This document shows positions 52,860 through 63,415 of a stretch of DNA of 64,000 nucleotides, in pieces. The translations under genes and the position numbers were made by a program. The notes under the pieces were generated by a model. That model searched no databases. It worked only from the letters and a program-made list of their open reading frames with translations, and was not told the origin of the DNA. Origin of the DNA: Adenophora triphylla var. japonica (taxonomy: Eukaryota > Streptophyta > Magnoliopsida > Asterales > Campanulaceae); NCBI GenBank assembly GCA_022495995.1, contig JAFEMH010001452.1:198501-262500 (forward strand), given 5' to 3'. How positions within the stretch are numbered: position 1 is the stretch's first letter; every line of letters starts with the position of its first letter.

Positions 52860-54293
52860 TGTGAATACCCCGTCCCGATGCAACGCGCATTCGGAGGTTT
52901 GAAATAAATAATTATAAAAAGTCGAATCGAAATGGGATATTCATTTAGTGACACTCGATTTAAACCATATTAAAAATATTAATTTAAATTTTGAGAGTCG
53001 CCACGCCACTTTGATATAGCCCAAAGCTTTGAAAAAAGGCTAAACAGTTAATTGGGTTCGGGGGTCAAGTTACAACAGAAGAAGAAACGCTATCACTCCT
53101 ATTGCCCGACGGATCGGTCTTTCTAGCATGTGGGGTGTTGGTTGTGTGCGGTGTTTACAGGAATAGATAGAAGAAACGGGATCATGCATAAGGAGGAGGG
53201 GAGAGAAAGAATTAATTGATGATCACACCCTAGAACCTTTGAGTTAGGCCCTCGGAAGGTGCATTAATCAACGTTCATCCTTGGGGGATTGTTGATCATG
53301 GGATAATTATAACTAAGGTGGAAGGTAAGAAATAGTTCCTAGATCCATTGGGTTCCTTGGGCGAAACCTTAGATCATCCTCGGCTATTGCATATTTAAAT
53401 ATATTAAAACAATTTCTAAATCTAGCATATATGACATAAGCAAGAAATAAAGTAATTAAAATATACTAAGCATGCAAACAATAAATCTAGCATAATAATA
53501 AAGACAATAATAATAAAGACAGAAAAAATAAACAGAAGACTTACCTAATGATGGCAAGGCTTTTGGATCGAATCTATGAAGATTCGAAGAACGTTCTTAA
53601 TAAAATATTTAGACTTAGAAAACTCGAGTTTAGTCTCAAGTCTTCTATGGAGGAAATCTCAAGTTTTGTCTTGAGTTTTTCGTAGAGTGATTCTGTGTTT
53701 AAAGTGTGAGGCGGAGTGGGGTTTATATAGTGAAAGAAATTGGGGAGGAACGGTTACGAGAGTGATGTGGGAAAATTGAAAGGGTCGATCGGCACTTTTG
53801 AGAAGGGTCGATCGGCACTTTAAAAGAAGGGTCGATCGGCACTTTTGAAAAGGGTCGATCGGCACTTTAAAAGAAGGGTCGATCGGCACTTTTGAAAAGG
53901 GTCGATCGGCACTTTAAAAGAAGGGTCGATCGGCACTTTTGAAAAGGGTCGATCGGCACTTTAAAAGAAGGGTCGATCGGCACTTTTGAAAAGGGTCGAT
54001 CGGCACTTTTGAGAAGGGTCGATCGAACCTTTCTAAGAAGAGTCGATCGAACCTTTGCGTAGATCTTGTTCTCGCGTTCGATTTGATATGCGGTGGGCCC
54101 AAAACGGAGTTCGTATGAGAAAGTTATGGCCTTCGGAAGTTTTAGCTGACATTTGGTCTATCGGGATTCTAAAACTACAAATAAGGGCTTTCGGGGAAAT
54201 ATTACTTGAGCCTATTGAAACTCATAAATGACTGAGAGTTCCTCAGAGGTTTCTTAATGCCTATCAGGGGTATTTTCAGGTCGGGTACTAACA
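52860..54293 (-). repeat. 5' LTR of the pol-less element
   Basis: 1,434 bp. Minus strand TGTTAGTACCCGACCTG (54293) to GGGGTATTCACA (52860). TATA (minus CACTATATAAAC) is at 53733-53722. Upstream is a regular array of GGGTCGATCGGCACTTT (53778-54055), with 23-24-bp spacing and an alternating GAAAA/AAAAGAA spacer. It has about twelve copies against six in the other LTR. U3 is clearly diverged between the two. Confidence 0.88.
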
Positions 54294-56950
54294 CCTCCGT
54301 TTGAGCCAAAATTTTGGTGGGATGATCCTTTCAATTGTTTTATTGTATTGGTTGAAAAAAGGAGGGTATTTGGCTACTAGTTCCCGGGAGCCCAAAAATG
54401 CGTGTACTACCCTCTTTGGGGAATCGGGAAATTTCGTAAATGGTCATTTTCACCACGAAAATGACTTCCGTTTGAGCCAAATTTTTGGTTGGCGGATCGT
54501 TTCAAATGTTCTATTGGATTGGTTGAAAAAAGGAGGGTATTTGGCTACTAGTGCCCGGGAGCCCAAAAATGCGTGTACTACCCCTTTAGGAAATCGAAAA
54601 ATTTCGTAAATGGTGATTTTCACCATGAAAACGACCTCTGTTTGAGTCAAATTTTTGGTGGGCGGATCCTTTCAAATGTTCTATTGTATTGATTGAAAAA
54701 AGGAGGGTATTTGGCTACTAGTGCCGGGAGCCCAAAAATGCATGTACTACCCCCTTTAGGAAATCGGGAAATTTCGTAAATGGTGATTTTCACCATGAAA
54801 ACGACCTCCGTTTGAGCCAAATTTTTGATGGGATGATCCTTTTAATTGTTTTATTGGATTGGTTGAAAAAAGGAGGTTATTTGGCTAATAGTTCCCGGGA
54901 GCCCAAAAATGCGTGTACTACCCCCTTTGGGGAATCGGGAAATTTCGTAAATGGTCATTTTCACCATGAAAACGACCTCCGTTTGAGCCAAATTTTTGGT
55001 TGGCGGATTCTTTCAAATTTTCTATTTGATTGGTTGAAAAATGGAGGGTAATTGGCTAATAGTACCCGAGAGCCCAAAAATGCGTGTACCCCCTTTGGGG
55101 AATCAGAAAATTTCGTAAATGGTGATTTTCACCATGAAAACGACCTCCGTATGAGCCAAATTTTTGGTGGGCTGATCCTTTCAATTATTCTATTGGATTG
55201 GTTGAAAAAAGGATGGTGTTTGGCTACTAATGCCCGAGAGCCCAAAAATACGTGTACTACCCCCTTTGGGGAATCGGAAAATTTTGTAAATGGTCATTTT
55301 CACCATGAAAACGACCTCTGTTTGAGCCAAATTTTTGGTGGGCGGATTCTTTCAAATGTTCTATTAGATTGGTTGAAAAAAGGAGGGTATTTGTCTACTA
55401 TTGCCCGGGAGCCCAAAAATGTGTGTACTACCCCCTTCGGGGAATCGAGAAATTTCGTAAATGATCATTTTCACCCTGAAAACGACCTCCGTTTGAGCCA
55501 AATTTTTGGTTGGCGAATCCTTTCAAATTTTCTATTTGATTGTTTGAAAAAAGGAGGATATTTGGCTAATAGTACCCGAGAGCCCAAAAATGCGTGTACC
55601 CCCTAAGGGGAATCAGGAAATTTCGTAAATGGTGATTTTCACCATGAAAACGACCTCCGTTTGAGCCAAATTTTTGGTGGGCGGATCCTTTCAAATGTTC
55701 TATTGTATTGGTTGAAAAATGGAGGGTATTTGGCTACTAGTGTCCGGGAGCCCAAAAATGCGTGTGCTACCCCCTTTGGGAATCGAGAAATTTCGTAAAT
55801 GGTGATTTTCACCATGAAAACGACCTCCGTTTTAGCCAAATTTTTGGTGGGCGAATCCTTGCAAATGTTCTATTAAATTGGTTGAAAAAAGGATGGTATT
55901 TGGCTAATAGTACCCGAGAGCCCAAAAATGCGTGTACTACCTTACCCCCTTTGGGGAATCGGGAAATTTCGTAAATGGTGATTTTCACCATGAAAACGAC
56001 CTCCGTTTGAGCCAAATTTTTGGTTGGCGGATCCTTTCAAATGTTCTATTGGATTGGTTGAAAAAAGGATGGTATTTGGCTACTAGTGCCCGAGAGCCCA
56101 AAAATGCGTGTACTACCTTACCCCCTTTGGGGAATCGGGAAATTTCGTAAATGGTGATTTTCACCATGAAAACGACCTCCGTTTGAGCCAAATTTTTGGT
56201 GGGCTGATCCTTTCAATTGTTCTATTGGATTGGGTTAAAAAAGGAGGGTATTTGGCTACTAGTGCCCGGGAACCCAAAAATGTGTGTACTACCCCCTTTG
56301 GGGAATCGGGAAATTTCGTAAATTGTGATTTTCACCATGAAAACGACCTCCTTTTGAGCCAAATTTTTGGTGGGATGATCCTTTCAATTTTTCTATTGGA
56401 TTGGTTGAAAAAAGGAGGGTGTTTGGCTACTAGTGCCCGAGAGCCCAAAAATGCGTGTGCGGATTTTCACCATGAAAACGACCTCCGTTTGAGCCAAATT
56501 TTTGGTGGGCGGATCCTTTCAAATGTTCTATTGTATTGGTTGAAAAAAGGAGGGTATTTGGCCACTAGTGCCCATGAACCCAAAAATGCGTGTACTACCT
56601 ACCCCCTTTGGGGAATCGGGAAATTTTGTAAATGGTTATTTTCACCATAAAAACGACCTCCGTTTGAGTCAAATTTTTGGTGGGCGGATCCTTTCAAATG
56701 TTCTATTGCATTGGTTGAAAAAAGGATGGTATTTGGCTAATAGTACCCGAGAGCCCAAAAATGCGTGTACTACCTTACCCCCTTTGGGGAATCGGAAAAT
56801 TTCGTAAATAGTGATTTTCACCATGAAAACAACCTCCGTTTGAGTCAAATTTTTGGTGGGCCGATCCTTTCAAATGTTCTATTGGATTGGTTGAAAAAAT
56901 GATGGTATTTGGCTACTAGTGCCCGAGTGCCCAAAAATGCGTGTACTACC
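54294..56950 (+). repeat. 170-176-bp tandem array (about 16 units)
   Basis: Anchors CCTCCGTTTGAGCC fall at 54294, 54465, 54635, 54805, 54976, 55144, 55315, 55486, 55654, 55824, 56000, 56176, 56347, 56482, 56657 and 56832. Units are therefore 168-176 bp, with one shortened to 135. Each contains ATGGTGATTTTCACCAT, a near-perfect hairpin, and GAATCGGGAAATTTCGTAAA. The left edge coincides with the LTR end at 54293. The length is in the range of plant centromeric satellites, but the array may equally be an element's internal repeat. Confidence 0.9.
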
Positions 56951-57925
56951 TTAACTTATAAGAGTTGTAGATGTGTAAATTATGAGAGTAATTCGTTGTT
57001 ATTATTGAAATTTTTTAGTTTTTTTTGCTGAAAAATTTGTCTTATAAAAGTTGTCTTATAATTAACTTAAAAGAGTTGTAAATGTGTAAATTATGAGAGT
57101 AATTCGTTGTTATTATTAAAATTTTTAATTTTTTTGTTGAAAAATTTGTCTTATAAGTCAATTAAAAGAGACAAAGTGGTCTTATAATTAACTTATAAGA
57201 GTTGTAAATGTGTAAATTATAAGAGTAATTCGTTGTTATTATTGAAATTTTTTATTTTTGGGGTTATAAAATTTGTCTTATAAATCAATTATAAGAGACA
57301 AAGTGGTCTTATAATTAACTTACAAGAGTTGTAAATGTGTAAATTATGTGAGTAATTCATTGTTATTATTGAAATTTTTTATTTTTTTGGTTGAAAATAT
57401 TATCTTATAAATTATAAGAGACAAAGTAGTCTTTTAATTAACTTATAAGAGTTGTAAATGTGTAAATTATGAGAGTAATTCGTTGTTATTATTGAAATTT
57501 TTGATTTTTTGCTTGAAAAATTTGGTCTTATAATTGACTTATAAGAGTTGTAAATGTGTAAATTATGAGAGTAATTCGTTGTTATTATTGAAATTTTTTT
57601 ATTTTTTTGGTTGAAAAACTTGTTTTATAAGTCAATTATAAGAGGCAAAGTAGTCTTATAATTAACTTATAAGAGTTGTAATTGTTAAAATTATGAGAGT
57701 AATTCGTTGTTAATATTGAATTTTTTTTATTTTTTTGGTTGAAAAATTTGTCTTATAAGTCAACTATATGAGACAAAGTGATTTTATAATTAACTTATAA
57801 GAGTTGTAAATGTGTAAATTATGAGATTAATTCGTTGTTATTATTGAAATTTTTAATTTTTTTGGTTGAAAAAATTTGTCTTATAAGTCAATTATAAAAG
57901 ACAAAGTAGTCTTGTAATGAGAAAA
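56951..57925 (+). repeat. AT-rich tandem array, about 125-bp unit (8 copies)
   Basis: The unit contains AACTTATAAGAGTTGTAAAT, GTGTAAATTATGAGAGTAAT and TTGTCTTATAAGTCAATTAT. Anchors GTTGTAAATG lie at 56964, 57075, 57201, 57328, 57451, 57547, 57675 and 57802 (spacing 96-128). One inverted copy lies at 58695-58838 and part of another at 59691-59780. Confidence 0.88.
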
Positions 57926-58690
57926 ATATAAAAAAAATGGAAGTGTTTTTGGAAAGGCTAAAGACTGTTGTGATGATCTGAAAAATTTCGTGATTAATTT
58001 GTAATTTTTGAGACTGAAATGACCAGACTGAAACTATTTTGAATCCAATGACTGATCCGAAATGTCAGAAAATCTAGTGACCAATATATAATTTTAAAAG
58101 TTCTAGTGACTAAAATATAATTTTCAGTTTTCGAATTGGGGACTGACCACCCGTCACACGCGTGCAAGAAAGTAAGGGTAATTATGTCTTTGTATTATTG
58201 AGGGGTATCTCGAAAATTAACTAAATGTTGTTTCCTAAATTGAGTTTAAATCTCGTCCAAGGGCCCTAGAGGAAATCGGCCAATTAGTCTTAAATTATTG
58301 ATAGGCCCACTTCCTCTAGGGCCCCTCATATGAGATTTAAACCCATTTTAAGAAATTACCTTTTAGTAATTTCTCACACACTCCCTCACTGTTAAAAGAC
58401 GAAAATATCCTTATTATTATTTTGTGCGCGTCATTGTACGTTCATTCCAGGGGACTGAATCAATTCCAAAACAGAAAATTATATTTTAGTCACTGGAATT
58501 TTTAAAGTTATTTATTGGTCACTTGACTTTTTGACATTTCAGATCAGTCATTGAACTCAAAATAGTTTCAGTCTGGTCACTTTAGTCTCAAAAATTACAA
58601 ATTAATCACTGAATTTTCAGATTATCACAACAGTCTTTAGCCTTTCAAAAAACACTTCCATTTTTTTATATTTTTCACATTATAAGGCTA
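57906..58690. repeat. long inverted repeat (foldback) with short central loop
   Basis: The left arm (57906-58275) and right arm (58308-58690) are imperfect reverse complements (about 80-85% by eye). Examples are GGAAGTGTTTTTGGAAAGGC against its inverse at 58650, and AAGGGCCCTAGAGGAA (58259-58274) against TTCCTCTAGGGCCCC. The loop is about 30 bp. With the flanking arrays the inverted region reaches from about 56955 to 59780, interrupted by an hAT element on the right side. It may be a foldback element or two head-to-head Mutator-like non-autonomous elements. Confidence 0.7.
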
Positions 58691-58845
58691 CTTTGTCATT
58701 TATAATTGACTTTTATAAGACAAAATTTTCAACAAAAAAATAAAAAATTTCAATAATAACAACGAATTGCTCTCATAATTTACACATTTACAACTCTTAT
58801 AAGTTAATTATAAGATTACTTTGTCTCTTATAATTAACTTATAAG

Positions 58846-59682
58846 TAGGCCTATCAATTTTTACCCATTACTCAAGAACCCGCTCAATCCAACTCTCTAA
58901 TTATCCGACCCAACCAAACTCATTAACAATTTCGGGTTGAAACTAGTTACCCGCTTTAACCCGTTAAATTTAGTAGATTAAAGCTGGTCAACTCGTCAAC
59001 CCGTCTCAAACCCACTGTAACAAGGATTGAAACACATCAGCTTCATTATCTCTAACAAATGACTCAATAGTAGGGAGTCTTTGAAATCGGTTTTGTGGGA
59101 AACATAAGCTCTTTTTATAAGCATCAAGATACATAGGCCAGTGTAAATGTGTTAAAAAAAAAATTTGTACTTCCTCCGTATTAAAATAAATATAGCACTT
59201 TTATTTTTAAAAATAAGAAAATAAACTTATTGCACTTTTGTCATTGTGCAAGTAATTTATAAACTAGTAGAGCACACTTTTTAAAAAATTTAACAATCAA
59301 ATTCGACATTTATTTCGGGACGGAGGAATAATTTTTTTTTTTACATTTTAATACTCCTTTTCCTTCTTCTTTCCGATGCTGAGATTTATTTATTTTTCTG
59401 AATGTTTTTCTTTTTGTTCAATTGTGTTCATGGTTTTAATGTAATATGAATAAATATTCTTAATTTGTTTTTGGTAATCTATGAAGCAGACTACATTTCT
59501 GGAAAAAAAAAAAGTCGAAAGTAAAAACTCACGGGTTGACTCGACTCAACCCGGCTCATTTGACCCCCAACTTTAAGTGAGTTGTGCCGGGTTAGACTTG
59601 TCTCAACCCATTACCCGCTTCAACCCGCGGCTTGCTTTAACCCGACTCATACCCGACTCAACCCATTTATTTGACAGGCCTA
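58846..59682. mobile_element. hAT-type non-autonomous DNA transposon
   Basis: 837 bp with ends TAGGCCTATCAA and, inverted, TAGGCCTGTCAA. It is flanked by an 8-bp duplication CTTATAAG (58838-58845 and 59683-59690), the length expected for hAT. Sub-terminal CCCGACTCAACCC-like repeats in both orientations are common in such elements. No transposase. The target octamer is itself frequent in the surrounding array, so the duplication alone is weak, but ends plus duplication agree. It carries a Stowaway MITE. Confidence 0.82.
59170..59328. mobile_element. Stowaway-type MITE nested in the hAT element
   Basis: About 159 bp between TA dinucleotides (59168-59169 and 59329-59330). Ends CTTCCTCCGTATTAAAATAA and the inverse of TTATTTCGGGACGGAGGA match the Stowaway terminal repeat CTCCCTCCGT.... 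Internal sequence is AT-rich. It moves with Tc1/mariner transposase supplied in trans. Confidence 0.88.
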
Positions 59683-59690
59683 CTTATAAG

Positions 59691-60322
59691 ACAAAATTTC
59701 CAATCAAAAATTTCAATAATAACAACGAATTGCTCTCATAATTTACACATTTACAACTCTTATAAGTTAATTAAAAGACTTTTTAATAAGTCTTATAAGT
59801 TATTTATAAGATTTTTTTAAAAAGTAAAAAGTCTTATAGTAGTCTTATAATTAACTTATAAGACTTATTAAAAAGTCTTATAAGTTAATTATAAGACTTT
59901 TTAATAAGTCTTATAAGTAACTTATAAAACTTTTTAAAGTCTTATAAGACTTTTTAATAAGTCTTATAAGTTATTATATAAGACTTTTTTAAAAAAGTAA
60001 AAAAGTCTTATAAGTAACTTAATAAGTCTTATAAGACTTATTAAAAAGTAACTTATTAGACTTTTTAAAAAGTCTTATAAGTAACTTATAGGACTTTTTA
60101 AAGTCTTATAAGTTATTTATAAGATTTTTTTAATAAGTCTTATAAGTAACTTTTTAATAAGTCTTATAAGTTATTTATAATACTTTTTTAAAAAGTAAAA
60201 AAGTCTTATATACGTCTTATTAAAAACTTAATAAATCTTATAACTAACTTATAAGACTTTTTAATAAGTCTTATAAGTTATTTATAAGACTTTTTTAAAA
60301 AGTAAAAAAGTCTTATAAGTAA
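59691..60322 (+). repeat. AGTCTTATAAGT palindromic simple array
   Basis: Irregular repetition of AAGTCTTATAAGTTA, CTTATAAG and TTTTTAAAAAG. The whole stretch is self-complementary in many registers. It continues the inverted AT-rich array. No gene. Confidence 0.88.
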
Positions 60323-61044
60323 TGAACATACCAAAAGTGCCGAGTTGGGCCAAGCAAGCAAAGCCCAATTACATCCAGCATTGATTATCACATTCTCAAT
60401 AAATTTGGCCGGGCCTGGCCGTAGCAAGGCCCAAAGCCCGTCTCAAGCGTCAGTCGACTAAGCCCATGGTCCGACCTATAGGTCCCGACCTAACTTAGTT
60501 CGACCTCATGATCCATGCTACAATTCGGGTACGAACCATGCTCTACCCGACAGTCAGGTCGACCATTCCACGAGTGGCGACCTCGACCTAAATTAACAAG
60601 TGACGACTTGATTCTTGCAGGCGTATTCGGTTGAACTATTCTCGTAACCACATCCCTACAAATCGTGACGCTTACTAACACGTTCACATGACCGAATAAC
60701 CGCCGCTATAATCTCTGAGGACATGTCTCCTCACCAAAAATACATTACTCTTGCCTATAAATACTTCGTCACTACCAACTGCAAAGGAAACCGCCATTTT
60801 GTTATCGAATTCATTATTCTATACATTTTGAGCTATAAACAATCGGTAATCTTACTCACGCCCGAGCGTCTTCGCCGAGACACATCCGGCTAGTCGTGGG
60901 TTCTGCTGTGTCAAGGAGCCAGGTGATCGGGCCCCGCCACGTGGAGGAAGATTGATAAGCACATTTCCCGGCAAAGACGCTTGGTTCCATTGCCGGGAAA
61001 CGTGCTTTTTAACTTGACCTCGAAACTTTTCATAACCTACAACA
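60323..61044 (+). repeat. 5' LTR of a Ty3/gypsy element (start inferred)
   Basis: Probable limits TGAACATACCAAAAG (60323), where the AT-rich array ends, and CATAACCTACAACA (61044). A TATA box CTATAAATAC lies at 60755-60764. A TGGTGACTTCAGAAGG primer-site candidate begins two bases later and would overlap the gag start. With no second LTR in the window the limits are inference. Confidence 0.6.
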
Positions 61045-62755
61045 ATGGTGACTTCAGAAGGACACGTATCCGAGGCTTCACTTGGGCACGATGAAGTGAA
61101 CAACAACAACAATACAAACGTTGGAAATGCAGATTTGCCTCCTCCTCCCCCTCCTCAACGACATCACGCTAGGGCGACACGCTCTAACAACAAGCGGCTG
61201 ATGGCAGTGGGATCGCCAGATGCAAGGAGAGAAAAGCGTCCTATGGAAGGACAAGGAGCTCCACCTCACCCAAAACGCACAACCGGGCAAAGCACGTGGG
61301 AAGCAGGCAGTCCCTCCACTAATCCCATGAGCAAGAAAGAAATGATGCCGGAGCGAGCCCGGTCATTCGGGCCGACTTAATAGCCACGGAGGAGGCGTAA
61401 TGTGCCGACATACGCTCTGAGAGAGTGGCACCCGCTCAGGTTTCTAATGGGCAACAGGCCAGGAGTGCTAGGCCAAATGAAGGTGTGGGACAGAACGGCG
61501 AGGACAGAATGGTACGTCGAGCTCCCACTATAGTTCATGTGCCGAGTAATGATTTAAGAGCTAGCCTCAATGTAAACAGAGAGCAGGAGGCTCAATCTCG
61601 ATTTGAGGACTCGGTTACAGACCAATAGAAATGACATGTTTCCCAGCCTGAACACGAGATCGGGGTCTCAAAGAGACGTAAATGGGCATAGGTCGCCCGT
61701 GAGAGGGGAAAGGCGCAGGTCGCCACATGGAGATCACAAAGCGCAGTCGCCGTCTGCTGCCGAGAGGCGCAGTCGCCTCAAAGAAGTAAATGTACATAGA
61801 TCCCCAATAAGATCGTAAAGGACCAATTCTCACAGGACAAGGAGTAGGCAGTGACTCCCGAAGTGAAGGTCGAGGTCCAATGCCGCTCCTCCAGGAGATG
61901 AAAGACCCGACGCTAGAGAATGGTTGTTGATGAAAAAGAAATTTGAGCAACGGGAGGAGGAGAAGAAAAAGAGACGGGAAAGGTTGAACGAATTGACTTT
62001 GCTCTTCGACCTTTTCCAAAGAAATCGTGATAGTCGACCTCCTCCTACTTTCAAAGTTGCCTCTTCCGGAGAAGTACTGGATCGACAAATGCCAGGAGCC
62101 ACATATCCCATCCGGAAGCCACTATGTGTTTTGTCGCCAATGAGGATGACAACATGTGCAAAGCTCTCCTAAGCACACTTACCGGGGCAAATTTTTAACT
62201 TGGTTCAATGGTTTGTCGCCGGTAGTATCACCACACGGGCATGCTTCGTAACAAAATTCTTAGATCGCTTCTCGACTGCAGGAGCTCGAAAGATAACCGT
62301 CACGGATCTGAATAACTTGGTGCAGGGGAAGAATGAAAGCTCGATGAGCTATTTCACCAAGTTCAAAGAGATGGTTGATAAAATAGAGGAAGACCTCACC
62401 CGACAGGAGGTAATCAATTGCTTCCGAAGTGGTATTTCCTCGTAAGACATGGACTACGAGCTCACAGTCCGAACGGTCACAACTCGACAGGAGTTGTTTG
62501 AAAAGGTGTATAATGTCGCTCTGGCCGAGGAAAGGAAAGAAAAGAAGAACGGTAAGAGCCCCAAGGTTGAAGTCGCTGACGATAAAAAGGACTCCAACAA
62601 GAATGGGGGGAACAATAAAAATGGAAAGAACGTAACTAGGGCGACGAGAGAAGGTGCCCGGCTTTCGCTCCTCACGGTGAGTCGAACCGAGATTTTGAAT
62701 CTTTGTCGAGCCGGCTCCTCCAGTCCCAATGAATCCGAGCAACAAGTTTAGGCGG
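61045..62755 (+). pseudogene. Ty3/gypsy gag
   Basis: ATG at 61045 (MVTSEGHVSEASLGHDEVN). The low-complexity N-terminal part (Asn- and Pro-runs) is open to the TAA at 61378. Broken pieces continue (RAPTIVHVPSNDLRASLNVN near 61510-61575). The gag core is at 62200-62445 (ITTRACFVTKFLDRFSTA, KITVTDLNNLVQGKNESSMS, YFTKFKEMVDKIEEDL), then after a stop LTVRTVTTRQELFEKVYNVA and a lysine-rich linker. Several frameshifts and stops. Confidence 0.82.
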
Positions 62756-63415
62756 GACAACGGCAAATGCTGCGACTACCACAAAGACACCGGTCATCTC
62801 ACGAGAGGATTGCTTAGGATTAAAGCGTATCATCCGAGAGAATGGTCGACTGTGGGAGACTCGAAGCTTATGTGAAGAGACCTCAAGCCCGGGGAGGTGA
62901 GCGGCCGGCAGTGGGCAACAAGGACCCAGCAAAGACGAACCCTCGGGGGTCATCATCGAACAAGCAAGCAACACGGCCATCAAGCACAAGATATTCCGGC
63001 TCAATAAGGCCCCACATGTGCCTCCCAGAGAGAAGTAAGAGATGAGGCGATCGGCTTCTACCCCACGAATTGGCAACTAATATGGCGGCTAGGGAGCAAG
63101 TTCTCGTCATCCCGGGTCTCATTGATGGATGTACGACGAGCGGACTCTTAGTCGACACGGGGCCTCGCAAGGATATTTTGTTTTACAAAACTTTCAAGGA
63201 GATGGGTCTTAATGATGAACAATGGAGAGATATGATGGCGAGGTTGGAGGGCTTCACCAACCACCGAGTTGATGCTAAAGGCCGAGATAGTGCTCGACGT
63301 CGACCTAGGCCAGCACCCCTCGGGATTGTCTCGAAGGTACAATTTATCGTAATTGATGTAAATAGTGACTATGCCGCCATACTTGGAATTCTGGACGGGT
63401 CGCTCTTGGAATGAG
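62748..63415 (+). pseudogene. Ty3/gypsy zinc knuckle remnant and aspartic protease
   Basis: A knuckle-like CDYHKDTGHLTRGL lies near 62770-62810, with the last cysteine lost. The protease is read at 63070-63414: LIDGCTTSGLLVDTGPRKDI carries the catalytic DTG, although relatives have DTGSS where this has DTGPR. ILFYKTFKEMGL follows. The serine-to-proline change next to the catalytic Asp would probably damage it. Confidence 0.75.

Larger units (their letters stand above)
42965..54293 (-). mobile_element. pol-less Ty3/gypsy element with two LTRs and large tandem arrays
   Basis: On the minus strand: 5' LTR (54293-52860), primer-binding site, leader, 30-bp array, class I hairpin, gag C-terminal remnant, 3' UTR, further arrays, class II hairpin, polypurine tract, 3' LTR (44387-42965). 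About 11.3 kb. There is no protease, RT, RNase H or integrase, so it would depend on proteins from another element. The flanks (TTGCC and CCTCC) are not a target duplication, and gag of another element ends at the left edge, so the ends have been rearranged or the two LTRs come from different insertions. Confidence 0.75.

Noticed and set aside
42960..54298. Target-site duplication for the pol-less element
   Set aside because: The adjoining five bases are TTGCC on the left and CCTCC on the right; they do not match, so no duplication is claimed.
55052..55606. 184-codon frame across the 170-bp array
   Set aside because: It is open only where adjacent units happen to be 168 or 171 bp. Neighbouring units of 170 and 176 bp break it, and both strands show similar open frames. 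Kept only as a question in the findings.
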